Shown: one piece after another, positions 21,713 to 31,700 of the stretch
Layout of the letters: each line of letters opens with the position of its first letter
Numbering within the stretch: position 1 is the first letter of the stretch
NCBI GenBank assembly: GCA_002811645.1
Contig: PDIP01000083.1
Location: forward strand, 196,366 to 260,365
Length of the DNA stretch: 64,000 nt
Origin: Corallochytrium limacisporum
Taxonomy: Eukaryota > Opisthokonta
Direction of reading: 5' to 3'
The notes under the pieces: generated by a model
What the model was told of the DNA's origin: nothing
Seen by the model: the letters and a program-made list of their open reading frames with translations, nothing else
Database searches by the model: none
Position numbers and translations under genes: made by a program

Positions 21713-22040
21713 NNNNNNNNNNNNNNNNNNNNNNNNNNNNNNNNNNNNNNNNNNNNNNNNNNNNNNNNNNNNNNNNNNNNNNNNNNNNNNNNNNNNNNNN
21801 NNNNNNNNNNNNNNNNNNNNNNNNNNNNNNNNNNNNNNNNNNNNNNNNNNNNNNNNNNNNNNNNNNNNNNNNNNNNNNNNNNNNNNNNNNNNNNNNNNNN
21901 NNNNNNNNNNNNNNNNNNNNNNNNNNNNNNNNNNNNNNNNNNNNNNNNNNNNNNNNNNNNNNNNNNNNNNNNNNNNNNNNNNNNNNNNNNNNNNNNNNNN
22001 NNNNNNNNNNNNNNNNNNNNNNNNNNNNNNNNNNNNNNNN
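21713..22040. other. Assembly gap (N run)
   Basis: 328 N bases. The left flank is purine-rich (GGAAGGAAGGAGG) and the right flank is A then G homopolymer, so the missing sequence is probably polypurine. Confidence 0.99.
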
Positions 22041-23273
22041 AAAGGGGGGGGGCGGGGATGCAGGTGATGGTTGTATGCACATTATTGGACGGATGGCACA
22101 CACAAAAGTGGGGAGTGCGCTGGGTGGACGTGTGTGGGGAAAGGGGGGGGGGGCGGGGTTTCGAGCTGTTTGGTGTCCCTCCCGCCCCAGTGGTGGATGG
22201 GGTTTACAAAAATGTCCAAAGCGGCGCCACACAGGGGCAACCAAACCCTCTTTGTCCCCGAGACAGATCGCTTATTATAGCGCAACTACCACTTATACAT
22301 GCTCTCCTGGTGCTGTGTCGTGCTCTCCGCTTGCCCTTTGGAGCAAAAGCGGGTGATCGATTCGACCACACGTACACGCACTATTTCCGGCCAGCACCGG
22401 CAGTCCATATCCGTCACCACAAACAAGACAATGGGGACAGCGTCCAATCATATTGGTAATACTTAATCACCTGCCAGCAGGCTCAAAATCAAACACAACC
22501 TGTCATATGCCCTCGGATAGATGGAGCGTTGATGAATCGATGGCATCTCCGCTTCAAAGGTTTTTTTTTCGAGTTCCCAAGTGGCAGCACCGGAAGATTA
22601 GGACAGAGGCGCGTAACCAAAAGGGAACGAAAATTGCAAAATCCTTGTTCGGGCGGGAGTGGCTTTCAGTACTAAATGTATGGATCCATTCCCGCGCCGC
22701 GGTTTCCACCGGCAGCTACTGGTTGCGCGCAGACCCTTTTTTGGTGTCAAAGGGGGGGCGGAAGCGGAAAGTTGGTCGCGGTCACATGCGCTCTCAGTGC
22801 CTTTTACCTTTGCGTTCGTCTCTCTGTTGTTGGGACTTGTGACGCACAATCACTTTGTGAGAGATTTAATTGTGAGCCAGCAAATCTTGTTGGCCGAGAC
22901 GTAAACGGCACGAAGACCCATGATGGGGACAAACGGGGCTGCCACTCCTTTACGTGGCCCACAAAGTGTGACATCGGAACCAAGATCGAACCTGAGAATG
23001 GTAGTTGAAACACAGATGTGTTATTGACCGATGCTGTTGAATAACTCAATGCACCCGATTGTGGTTCATTTAAAGAACCTGTAAATGAGGCGATAGAGAT
23101 CAGTAGATACATAGTGCAAATTATGGGACGCGCATGAATTGAGAGCATAGATACGAAAACGACTCCCAGCCACAAACGCTGCGCTCAACACAAGTCCCTA
23201 TTTCTCGAGCAAGCACACTTTGCTCTCGCCTGGATCTTTGACTTAGAAACCGTAGAGGATAATTATTGTTGTA

Positions 23274-25763
23274 ATGTCACCATCAATTATGTCGGAACAG
23301 CAGCCACAGCAGTCTCGCCCAAAGCAGGGACCGCAAAGGGTGTTCACTGAGGCTAACCTTGCACGTCTCGGCAGTAAGGAACATCGGAAGCAGTTGGTCG
23401 GCCTTGCCGCTCAGCACCGCTACGAAGAGAACAGTGAGAGCCGCCGCAAGGCCTCTGCGCACCTTCCTTATGTCCCGAGCTTCGGTGACCTCCAACTTGC
23501 AGATCGCGAGAAGGTCAATAGAGTACTGCTCGGTCATCTCGCAGAGTTCCGCTGGAAGGCTGTGAACGAACGCTCCCGGGTACAGAAGGAACTTGGAGAG
23601 CTGCGCAAATTGACAGACTCGGGCAAACCACGGGCCAAAGTTAGTACCGTCCGACCCCCTGGAGATCGCAAGATGCTGTTTGAACGGCCACAGTTGCAGA
23701 AAATGGTCCAAGATCAGGAGCATGAACTCTATAAGTGGTACGCCAGTGAAATGACAAGGCAAGCCAAGCTCAAATCCCTAAACTGCACAGAGTTTCCGCA
23801 CTATCTCTTCACCGAGCACAAGAAGTTCCATCCCCATGACTTGCGTTCGTGGATGGTCCGTACCTATGACAGTCTGCGGTATGTTCCGTTTTCTTGGGGC
23901 GAATTGTCGATCCGCCCGGTCGAGGACCTCAGCGGTACAGTCTTCACGGACGATGCCATCCGTCTGGGCCGCAAGTTCTGTATCGGCGCAATCATGCTGA
24001 GCAACATGTGGGAGTTCAATCCACGCCACTGCTGCCACATGCTCATCACACACCAACCCATGGAGGACGTCATGATCTTTCTGCGCACCAAGTGGCTGCT
24101 CCAGTACGAGGACAACCAAGAAGAGATGGAGCGGGTCATTGAGGACGAGAGTGGAGTCAGGCCCTCTCTCCGGCGCACTAGTCAAATGGGGGGCAGTCAT
24201 GCTGACAGCGACGATGTCACAGAACCTGTCAAATTCACGTTTGGCCGCACTGACACTCACACGGACTTGGAGATGATCCTGGACGAGAGTGAGGAGAACC
24301 AGAGCGATGACTATCTGCAGTACAACTGCAGCACAACCGCGAACGGCAACTCAAGCGTACAAAATAAGGGTGATGAGACCACAGAACATAATAATACTGA
24401 CGCAAAATCCGATATTGCTGCTGGAGGACGGCCCTCCAGTGGCACCAAGGTCTCCTTCATGGTGAGCGAGAACAGCGGCAAGGCGGGCTTCACCATGGGC
24501 GCAGAGGACGATGACCACGACATTACAGACGATGAAGGAGCCAATGATTCGGGTAATTCGGTGTCCGAGGCGGGTAGTTCCGCCCCGTTCTTCACCCGGA
24601 ACTCCACGACGGAAAGCATTGACCTCTCGTCGCGCCCGCAGTCCATGCGCTCATCCAAGCTCAGCCGCGCAAGCGAGGCACCACTGCTTGAGGAAGTTGC
24701 CGACATGTCCCTAGGCTCCGTGCCTGGCTCCCCAGCAATCTTTGACGAGGGTGAGGACGACGGTTACATTGACCCCGAATTTAGAGCCCATGCACCGAAG
24801 TCTGCGCTAAATTCGTCCGAAAATTCCGGCCAGCACCGTCGCAGCTCCCTCATGAAGGGCCTGAAGAGCCGCCTATCCTCTTCTCTGAAGGTTAGTCGCA
24901 TCGTTGAGAAGACATCCCGTCATGCACCGCAGTCCGCGCATCATGGACCATCCCATGCTACGGAGGTATCGTCAACAACCACTACGGCGTCACCCGAAAC
25001 CAGTGAGGAGACCGCGGAGCCCATCACCATGGAGGATCTTATGCCTCTGCCCCTTCGTGAGACAGAGCTTGCCTTCCTCAACGATATCGCTTCGTCAAGT
25101 TCGTACAAGACCCTGGAAAACGCAGTGAGTCAGCTCATGACCGAGAAGGATCCTCCCTTCTTTGTCATTGCCAGCGCCAATAGTGACTCCTGTGTGGTGG
25201 TCAATTGCCGCAACTACGAGCTCACCACTTTCCACCGCTGCCTGCCCGGGTTCATGGGCCAGGACTTCTTCTACCTGCCTGAACGATATCATGTGAAGAC
25301 CACAGCTCGGCCGAGGGTCTATTGCCAACGCAACCAGTGCCCGCGCTACGAGGGCAGTCCGCAGTCGGCGGTGCTCATGGACAACTTCCGTGAACATCAG
25401 GACCGGTTCCTGGAACGCATCAGCCGCAAAGCACGGGAATTAAGCTGGGAGAACCCGAAGTACACATCCCTCCTAAACGCAGAGATTGCCAAGATTGAGG
25501 AGGAGCATGCAGACGAGCCAGAAGACAGCAGGGCCAAGATGATTGCTAGTATCCGTGGCAAATTCAACAAGGAAATGGACATCAAGGAGCGCAAGATGGT
25601 GCAGTCTCTGTTGCTGCAGCGGCGTGCGGATCTGAATCACACCTGCGCACGATGCGGTGTGGTTTTCTACTGCTCAACTGAGTGCGGTAAGAGCGACTAC
25701 AAACACCACGGACCTGTCTGCCTGCGGAAGCATACGGTCTCGGAGGACTTGGGGTCCGACTGA
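23274..25763 (+). CDS. MYND-type zinc-finger protein with split finger
   Basis: An 829-residue protein whose C-terminus carries most of a MYND finger, a protein-interaction zinc module. C-x2-C-x5-C-x3-C-x7-H-x3-C occupies about residues 790-816, ending GPVC. The expected first Cys pair is not adjacent. The only candidate is a C-x4-C (CQRNQC) near residue 683, about 100 residues earlier, separated by a charged helical insert. The N-terminal 290 residues look folded (HLPYVPSFGDL, then a Trp/Tyr-rich stretch) but I do not recognise them. Residues 290-590 are acidic and Ser-rich, probably disordered. A second ATG 15 bases downstream (MSEQQ) is an alternative start. Function unknown. Confidence 0.75.
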   Translation: MSPSIMSEQQPQQSRPKQGPQRVFTEANLARLGSKEHRKQLVGLAAQHRYEENSESRRKASAHLPYVPSFGDLQLADREKVNRVLLGHLAEFRWKAVNERSRVQKELGELRKLTDSGKPRAKVSTVRPPGDRKMLFERPQLQKMVQDQEHELYKWYASEMTRQAKLKSLNCTEFPHYLFTEHKKFHPHDLRSWMVRTYDSLRYVPFSWGELSIRPVEDLSGTVFTDDAIRLGRKFCIGAIMLSNMWEFNPRHCCHMLITHQPMEDVMIFLRTKWLLQYEDNQEEMERVIEDESGVRPSLRRTSQMGGSHADSDDVTEPVKFTFGRTDTHTDLEMILDESEENQSDDYLQYNCSTTANGNSSVQNKGDETTEHNNTDAKSDIAAGGRPSSGTKVSFMVSENSGKAGFTMGAEDDDHDITDDEGANDSGNSVSEAGSSAPFFTRNSTTESIDLSSRPQSMRSSKLSRASEAPLLEEVADMSLGSVPGSPAIFDEGEDDGYIDPEFRAHAPKSALNSSENSGQHRRSSLMKGLKSRLSSSLKVSRIVEKTSRHAPQSAHHGPSHATEVSSTTTTASPETSEETAEPITMEDLMPLPLRETELAFLNDIASSSSYKTLENAVSQLMTEKDPPFFVIASANSDSCVVVNCRNYELTTFHRCLPGFMGQDFFYLPERYHVKTTARPRVYCQRNQCPRYEGSPQSAVLMDNFREHQDRFLERISRKARELSWENPKYTSLLNAEIAKIEEEHADEPEDSRAKMIASIRGKFNKEMDIKERKMVQSLLLQRRADLNHTCARCGVVFYCSTECGKSDYKHHGPVCLRKHTVSEDLGSD

Positions 25764-27130
25764 ACAGAGCGTGACAATAGAAGCAAGTGGCCAACAAACA
25801 TAGCCATGTCACTAGGTCCATAAAGAGTGTGCTTACAATTTGTTTGTTGAGTAACTAACATAAACAAATATTAAATATATAAGTGAAAGGACAAAAATGG
25901 GATTGAAGAATTGTGATCAGGTTGGCAACGTGTGATGATTTGATCAGAAACTCGGCATGCCTCCCCCTTCACGATCTAGGCTGCCGCGTTGTTCTACACA
26001 CCCCGGCAAACAAAGTGACCGTGCAATCACCGGTCATCCAATAGTTCATTTTGGGTTTGTAGGAACATCCACATTCCTGGGATCTCGTTCGGAACGGTGT
26101 CTATTACGGAGCACTGGTATTGATGACCGGCGGGAGTGGTCTGCTCCGGGGGGGAAGCGGGTGGCGTGCACCAGCCACGTCCTCTTGGCGGTCCGCCCGC
26201 TTCTCTCCCTGGGTCTATAGTGAAAGGATCATAAACCGCCACCGGGCTTCAGAAACGGAATTTTTTCACCCAGGCATCAGCGTGATTAGTGGGCAGTCGT
26301 GGTACTCTCACTACCGAAAATGGAGATGGGGGGTCCCCCCGCCCCGCGGGGTCTCTTGGCAATCGCCAAACAAAAGAACGACCTAGTACTTAATATATGT
26401 AATCCCGCAAAGGGTTTGGGACTGCGCACTCTGCAGTCGGAGATGTAGATCCCAACAGACGTCCGTCGAATGCTTCTCTGGATCACTTTCAGTACTGAAT
26501 GAGTGGGAAAAAATTTGTGCTGAGGGCACATGAAAAATTTTGGGAACAAATCGGTTCCCACACAGAGCGACCGACGTGCGGGAGGAGGCATCCACTAGTG
26601 CTCATCCCCTTTCACCAACCGTGCACAACCCCTGCACAATTCTAGATCATGCTGGCTGGCCTTCCCGTACAGCCTATCCTCCACCTTTGTCACAATCTTA
26701 GGCAGAGTTGTACTAACGGTACAATTCTTGCATGTACGACCCGTTGTGCAGAGATCTCTGTGCGTCCATTCCATACGCACTGATCGGAAAGCACATCTGT
26801 GTGAAGTAGAGTGTCAGAATGAAGTCAATAGGTCCCTAGAAGTAGATCTGTCTGATGCCAGATACGGAGCATGTATTACCGTTCATCGGAACAGGAAGCT
26901 GTACTCTACAGTGCTACGATCTGCAGGGAGATCACCGAGCAAAAGTCACACGTCAGATCAGGAGTCGAGTTCAGCTCCCGCTTCGAAACGAGGACGCAAT
27001 AGATTGGGGGTTTCGACCATCGGTGCGGGGGAGGAGGGATGGGGGAGGGTAGGGCAGGACTGACAAAGCTTAGAGGGAACCAGAACACGGTGCCAGAACC
27101 GGCACTGATCTTTCGGATTTACTTGTTAGG
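25764..27130. other. Intergenic spacer
   Basis: 1.4 kb between the MYND and RBR genes, which point the same way. The first 150 bp are AT-rich, as expected of a 3' untranslated region. I see no gene in the rest. Confidence 0.5.
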
Positions 27131-27286
27131 ATGTCAGATAGTGCAGAAGAGTCACTTCACGGAATGTGGGAAGCCAGGTCACCAGCGGGCGAGCTACGAG
27201 GACGATCAGACAAAGGTACTTCAGACCTCGCAGTCGAACAGTTAGCAGAGGAAAGGGGAGTGATCAGTGACCCATACAAAGTATAA
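27131..27286 (+). other. In-frame upstream open frame or 5' exon of the RBR gene
   Basis: An ATG at 27131 opens 51 codons (MSDSAEESLHG through SDPYKV) in the same frame as the RBR gene, ending at TAA 27284-27286, seven bases before the RBR ATG. The composition is acidic and protein-like. It could be a regulatory upstream frame or a 5' exon. A GT at 27281 with an AG at 27325 would remove the stop as a 45-base intron and keep the frame, although the acceptor (TCTGAG) is weak. Confidence 0.35.
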
Positions 27287-27292
27287 CATCAT

Positions 27293-28738
27293 ATGGAGCA
27301 TACTCAATTGACTGGACTTTCTGAGGCTGAAATCCTCAGCCTACAGCGTGCGCTCGCCATGGACGAAAGTGGTCTCGCTGACCTCATGCAGCAGCTTGAA
27401 GAGGCAGGCCACGATCGTGCCGTACATGCCGCCCACGAGATCCTGGCTGGTGTCAATGATGAAGGTCATTTAGTCACCGTGATTACTGATGGTGACCATA
27501 ATGACAACACCAATGAGTCCAATACTGATCTGTGCATGGTGTGCTTTGAGCAACCATCCTCAGAGGAAGATACGGTACGTGCCTGCCCTGAAGCAACTCA
27601 TCATATCTTTTGCAATAGGTGCTTCCTGTCATATATAGACATGTGCATTGGCGCCCGGCAGACGGTGCTCGAATGCCAACATATGGATGGCTGCTATGCC
27701 CACATAAATTTGGATGTCCTGGCGGAAAATGCCTCCGAACAAGTACTCAAGCGATGGGAACGAATGCTAGCAGTCAAGGACAACCCAGAGCTTCGTGAAT
27801 GCCCGCAGTGCGATTCTCTGTACCCAACTGGATCTCCCAAGAATCCAGACATTTACTGTGACAAATGCAAGGTGACCTTCTGCTATTGGCACTCTGCTAT
27901 TCATCTGAACCAGCCATGCCAGGGAAAGGAGGCCCACGAGGAGAATACCTTGACCTCCTGGCTGTCTACTTTTCGCAAGCGCCTGACCACAACAGAGTGC
28001 CCCAACTGCAAGCGGGCTGTGAATCGGAGTGGTGGGTGCCCGCACATGACCTGTGTCTGCGGAAAGAGTTTCTGCTACCGCTGTGGAGCTCCCTGGAAGG
28101 ACCATATCCCTTCCTACGTTTCCCTTAACTTTAAGCGTTCGTGCAATAACAAGCGGGCATGGGTCGTGCGATCGATGGTGTACACACCCATCATTCCGTT
28201 GATGGTCGCCGGTGTTGCGGTAGGTGGCGCGATCTGGAGCACAGCAAAAGTTGCACGGGGCTTAAAATTTGGTGTGACAGTAGGGGCCCGTGGCTGCAAG
28301 CGCTCTGTGCAAAAGCGGTGGAAGAAACGGACAGTGCCACAGACGACGGAGTCCATCAGTCGCCCAGCTATGCCGCAGAGCATCCTGGTCGTTGAGGAAC
28401 TAAACGATGTCTACCCTTCCATTAATGAAGACACAATCAGTGTTACTTCTTCCGATTCTCAACTTGAGGCTGCAATTGAATCAGGCCACGATTACGGTGA
28501 TACAGGCGACAACAGGTTGGCAGCATCAGGCGTGGAGATGAAGGCATATCCTAGTGGAAGCAACAGAGAGCATATGTTAACCGACATCAGAAATTTCAAC
28601 AAGAGCACCCTTCGCACCCAATACCGGCCGACCCTGCGACGGCGGGCGATTCGCAGGAAGAAATCTGTGAGTTTCAAGCACCATATCCACCAAGTTCACA
28701 GCATACCCCCCGCGCCAAGGTCAGTGGCATCCATTTGA
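27293..28738 (+). CDS. RING-IBR-RING (RBR) E3 ubiquitin ligase with membrane segment
   Basis: RBR ligases take ubiquitin from an E2 onto a catalytic Cys in RING2 before passing it to a substrate. RING1 is at about residues 81-135 (CMVC ... HHIFCNRC). The IBR is at about 165-210 (CPQC ... YCDKC ... CYWH). RING2 is at about 237-265 (CPNCKRAVNRSGGCPHM then CVCGKSFCYRCG). Cys249, in GGCPHM, aligns with the catalytic Cys of the family. A hydrophobic stretch at about 299-320 (TPIIPLMVAGVAVGGAI) suggests membrane anchoring as in RNF144/RNF19 types. The C-terminal 120 residues are Ser-rich then basic. The ATG at 27293 gives 481 residues, but an in-frame segment directly upstream may belong to the gene. 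Confidence 0.92.
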   Translation: MEHTQLTGLSEAEILSLQRALAMDESGLADLMQQLEEAGHDRAVHAAHEILAGVNDEGHLVTVITDGDHNDNTNESNTDLCMVCFEQPSSEEDTVRACPEATHHIFCNRCFLSYIDMCIGARQTVLECQHMDGCYAHINLDVLAENASEQVLKRWERMLAVKDNPELRECPQCDSLYPTGSPKNPDIYCDKCKVTFCYWHSAIHLNQPCQGKEAHEENTLTSWLSTFRKRLTTTECPNCKRAVNRSGGCPHMTCVCGKSFCYRCGAPWKDHIPSYVSLNFKRSCNNKRAWVVRSMVYTPIIPLMVAGVAVGGAIWSTAKVARGLKFGVTVGARGCKRSVQKRWKKRTVPQTTESISRPAMPQSILVVEELNDVYPSINEDTISVTSSDSQLEAAIESGHDYGDTGDNRLAASGVEMKAYPSGSNREHMLTDIRNFNKSTLRTQYRPTLRRRAIRRKKSVSFKHHIHQVHSIPPAPRSVASI

Positions 28739-31700
28739 GCTCAATAGAGTAAAACTTGTTCCTCCATATGGTAGTTGTTGGGTACGTTAATAATGAACGT
28801 ACTGCCCCGGGCCTGCCAGAATGGACCTGTGGAAAAAGGCCCCCCCCCCCAACCGGTTTGTTTTGGGGTGGATGGGGAGGGGGAGGGCCCCGGGAGACGA
28901 CTGGAGACTTTTGCCGGACGCTGGAGTAGCCAGCCGGCTGCTGGTACCATTTCCCTCAGCCTCGCCAGCACCAGCAGCGTCTACTGATGGGAGATGGCCC
29001 CGCCCCGTAAAGGACGACAAAGTGACACACGGACCCATCCCATCACATCACTCATCAGCCCCTCACACGTAAGTACCCAACGGCACATTGACGTATTCGA
29101 AGCATTCATAGTAGTTACGCAAGATCCATTCTCTGTGCGCTTCGTGTGATGCGAGTCCCCCATTCTCTCAGCGGACGCGGCACTGGTCGACATCAACACA
29201 TGTGAGGGGCATCGAAAGGACAGAAAGTTCATGGATGCGAGTGCATGCGAGTCTCTTTTGAAGTGTGGTGAACGAGTCAGAGTGGGTTGGGGAAACCGCG
29301 GAAGGAGGATTCTTGAGAGACCCCAGTCAAGCCCCTTATCCTCTGGTATGAGATTGTGTACTGCTTGATGCACGGACCCATTAGTCAACTAAAATCCACT
29401 CAGTTGCTTGAACGTCCCCAAAATTCTCCCATTTCGTTAATATACACTGGATTAAAACAAGAGTATGCTTCCAAACTCTTCCACCCCGTTAAAGGCCGTT
29501 CTCCTGGGTGTGTATTCTCTCCTTCCGCAGCCCGGAATGAACCCGCGGCAGAAATGTGATTTGTGCGACATTGGGCAGCACACCCTGCGCTGGTCTGAAT
29601 GTTCTTTTTCGTTTGATTCTCCTTCTGTTGGCATCCAGCTTGGCGCCCGGAATGCACAAAGGCTGCATTCAAGAGTGACGAAAATAAGGGAGTGCTCAGA
29701 CATGGATTCGAAAAGTTCGCAGCGGACCAATTTATGAGTGCGAAAAGCAGGATGATTTGCCGGGTCAGGAGTGCGGACACATAACACACGTAATCCGAGC
29801 ACTGCGCTGACACTTAAACGCATATAGGGACTACAGACCATCAATTATGCATCCACTTAAACACATGGTCAGCGCATGACACAAATCGAATACACCGCAC
29901 AGAAATGAGTGCGTGAAGGACTTCCTAGAACATGTATGAGTTAGTGTTCACAAATTCAGTTCCCCGTTCGTGACCCAAGGATCGGTACATGGTAGCACAG
30001 GCACCACAACGATGCCGTCCAGATGGTGATAACAGAGAGCTGAGGAGAACTCAAGTATTCAATGTATCAATTAGCAACAAAAATCCCGTCGCCATCTTTC
30101 GTCATATACATCGCCCCCTCCCCAAAAATACCAGTGTTCCAAGCATGGAGGTTCCATGTCCACAACCCCCAAGTGACTCATTCCTTGGGGTCAAACCCCG
30201 GGTATCCAGGGACCTATGATGATGTGATGTCTGGTGATGATACTAGGGAATGATCACTTGAAAACTGAAGGAAATCACATACCCTACTACCAGTAAGTGG
30301 ACTTCACTGGTCACTCCTGGCCGACCAAACGATGCATCCACCAAAACTGTGTGCAACCCGCTGCCGTCCGAACACAATCCCCGCTTATCATTGGCGGGTT
30401 GGCATCTCGAGACTTTGCCACGTACCCCACCCTATAGCCTGGGCCCGTGAGCAATAGGAAGGGTGTAAGACTCCCGCACGGAGAAAGTACCAAGAAGAAG
30501 CAGATGATGATATCTCCCCTTCCGTAGTTATCTCTTGTACCCAGTGGCGCATCCACTCCTCCTTGTGATCAGGAAGTTCTGGAAAGGGGGTTCGAACCCA
30601 AAAGGTCTTGCCAGCTATCTAAAAAAGGTTCGCGACGTAGGTAGGCTGCAATAGACTTGAGCACTTCACCTGCGAGCAGACCGTCAGAGGCACACCACAC
30701 AACTGTAGATCAGTCATGGAATGTGGGGGCTAGGGTGCACTGAGCGGTGCATCCCATTGCACACATTCAAACAAAGCACGATGGACTAAATGTCCTATTC
30801 GCGACAATCTATACGAACCACACATGCACACTCACACACATACCCGGTACGTGCCGAGCAGTGCATCAGCAGAGAGAGAGCGTGGTTCAGCAAGCAAGGA
30901 AAGGGCAGAAACGCTCTGACAGAAGTTTTGGGCACGAGTCCCTTTCGTGGACATGGCTGGCTGTTCTTCCTCCTTCCTCTCAATTTGCATGGCATTGCGG
31001 CGCGCTTGCTTTACGTTCCTCCACCTTCCCGGTCCACGGCTCCCCTCCCCACAAAGGAGCGTGGGCTCGGGGTAATCCGGTGCTGCTTTCGCTCACTCTC
31101 CGTTGAAATGAATGCGATTTCGGAACTTAACTTGTGTAGTACTGACCCGCCCGCCCCAGCGCAGATTATATTAACCAACTTTCCTGACTCACCTGTTCAC
31201 CAAACGGGCTTCCCTCATTTCCACAACAAAGAAATCGGAGCAACAAAAACAAATAAAGACATAATCATAGGATTCTCCTTGCGCCAGATACGTTTTCGAA
31301 AGTGAAACCGGGCAACGGTTCACGCACAAGGATACGGCACAGCGGATTCGCAAGGTAAGGACGAAAATGTGTCCATTTGAATAGTGCCTAACTCCGTTGG
31401 GTACTCAACTGCCTACAGATTTTTAAAAAAGTGGATGGATCGCGTGAGGTTTGTAAAAAAAAAAACAACTCCGCCCGCCTTCTAAAGTGTACGACAACCG
31501 CAAAAGTAATTGCTCCATACGATTGCCCAAACCCTCTGGAGTCATCTTCGTGGAATGGTTATGTGGAAACAGTCAATAAAAATAGTAAACTTTTGGGTGG
31601 CACACAACTTTTCAGAGGATCTGACGACATATTTAAGTCCATGTCCGAGCTGCGATATCAAGGTAGTCAATGTATGAATCTGGAAACTGAGAGGAAATGT

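Larger units (their letters stand above)
19974..23273. other. Long divergent spacer with assembly gap
   Basis: 3.3 kb between Vti1 and the MYND gene. I see no gene. It holds a CT microsatellite, polypurine and polypyrimidine tracts and a 328 bp N gap. Confidence 0.65.

Noticed and set aside
30580-30610. GGTTCGAACCC, a tRNA B-box-like sequence
   Set aside because: Neither strand gives a paired T-stem or a cloverleaf around it.
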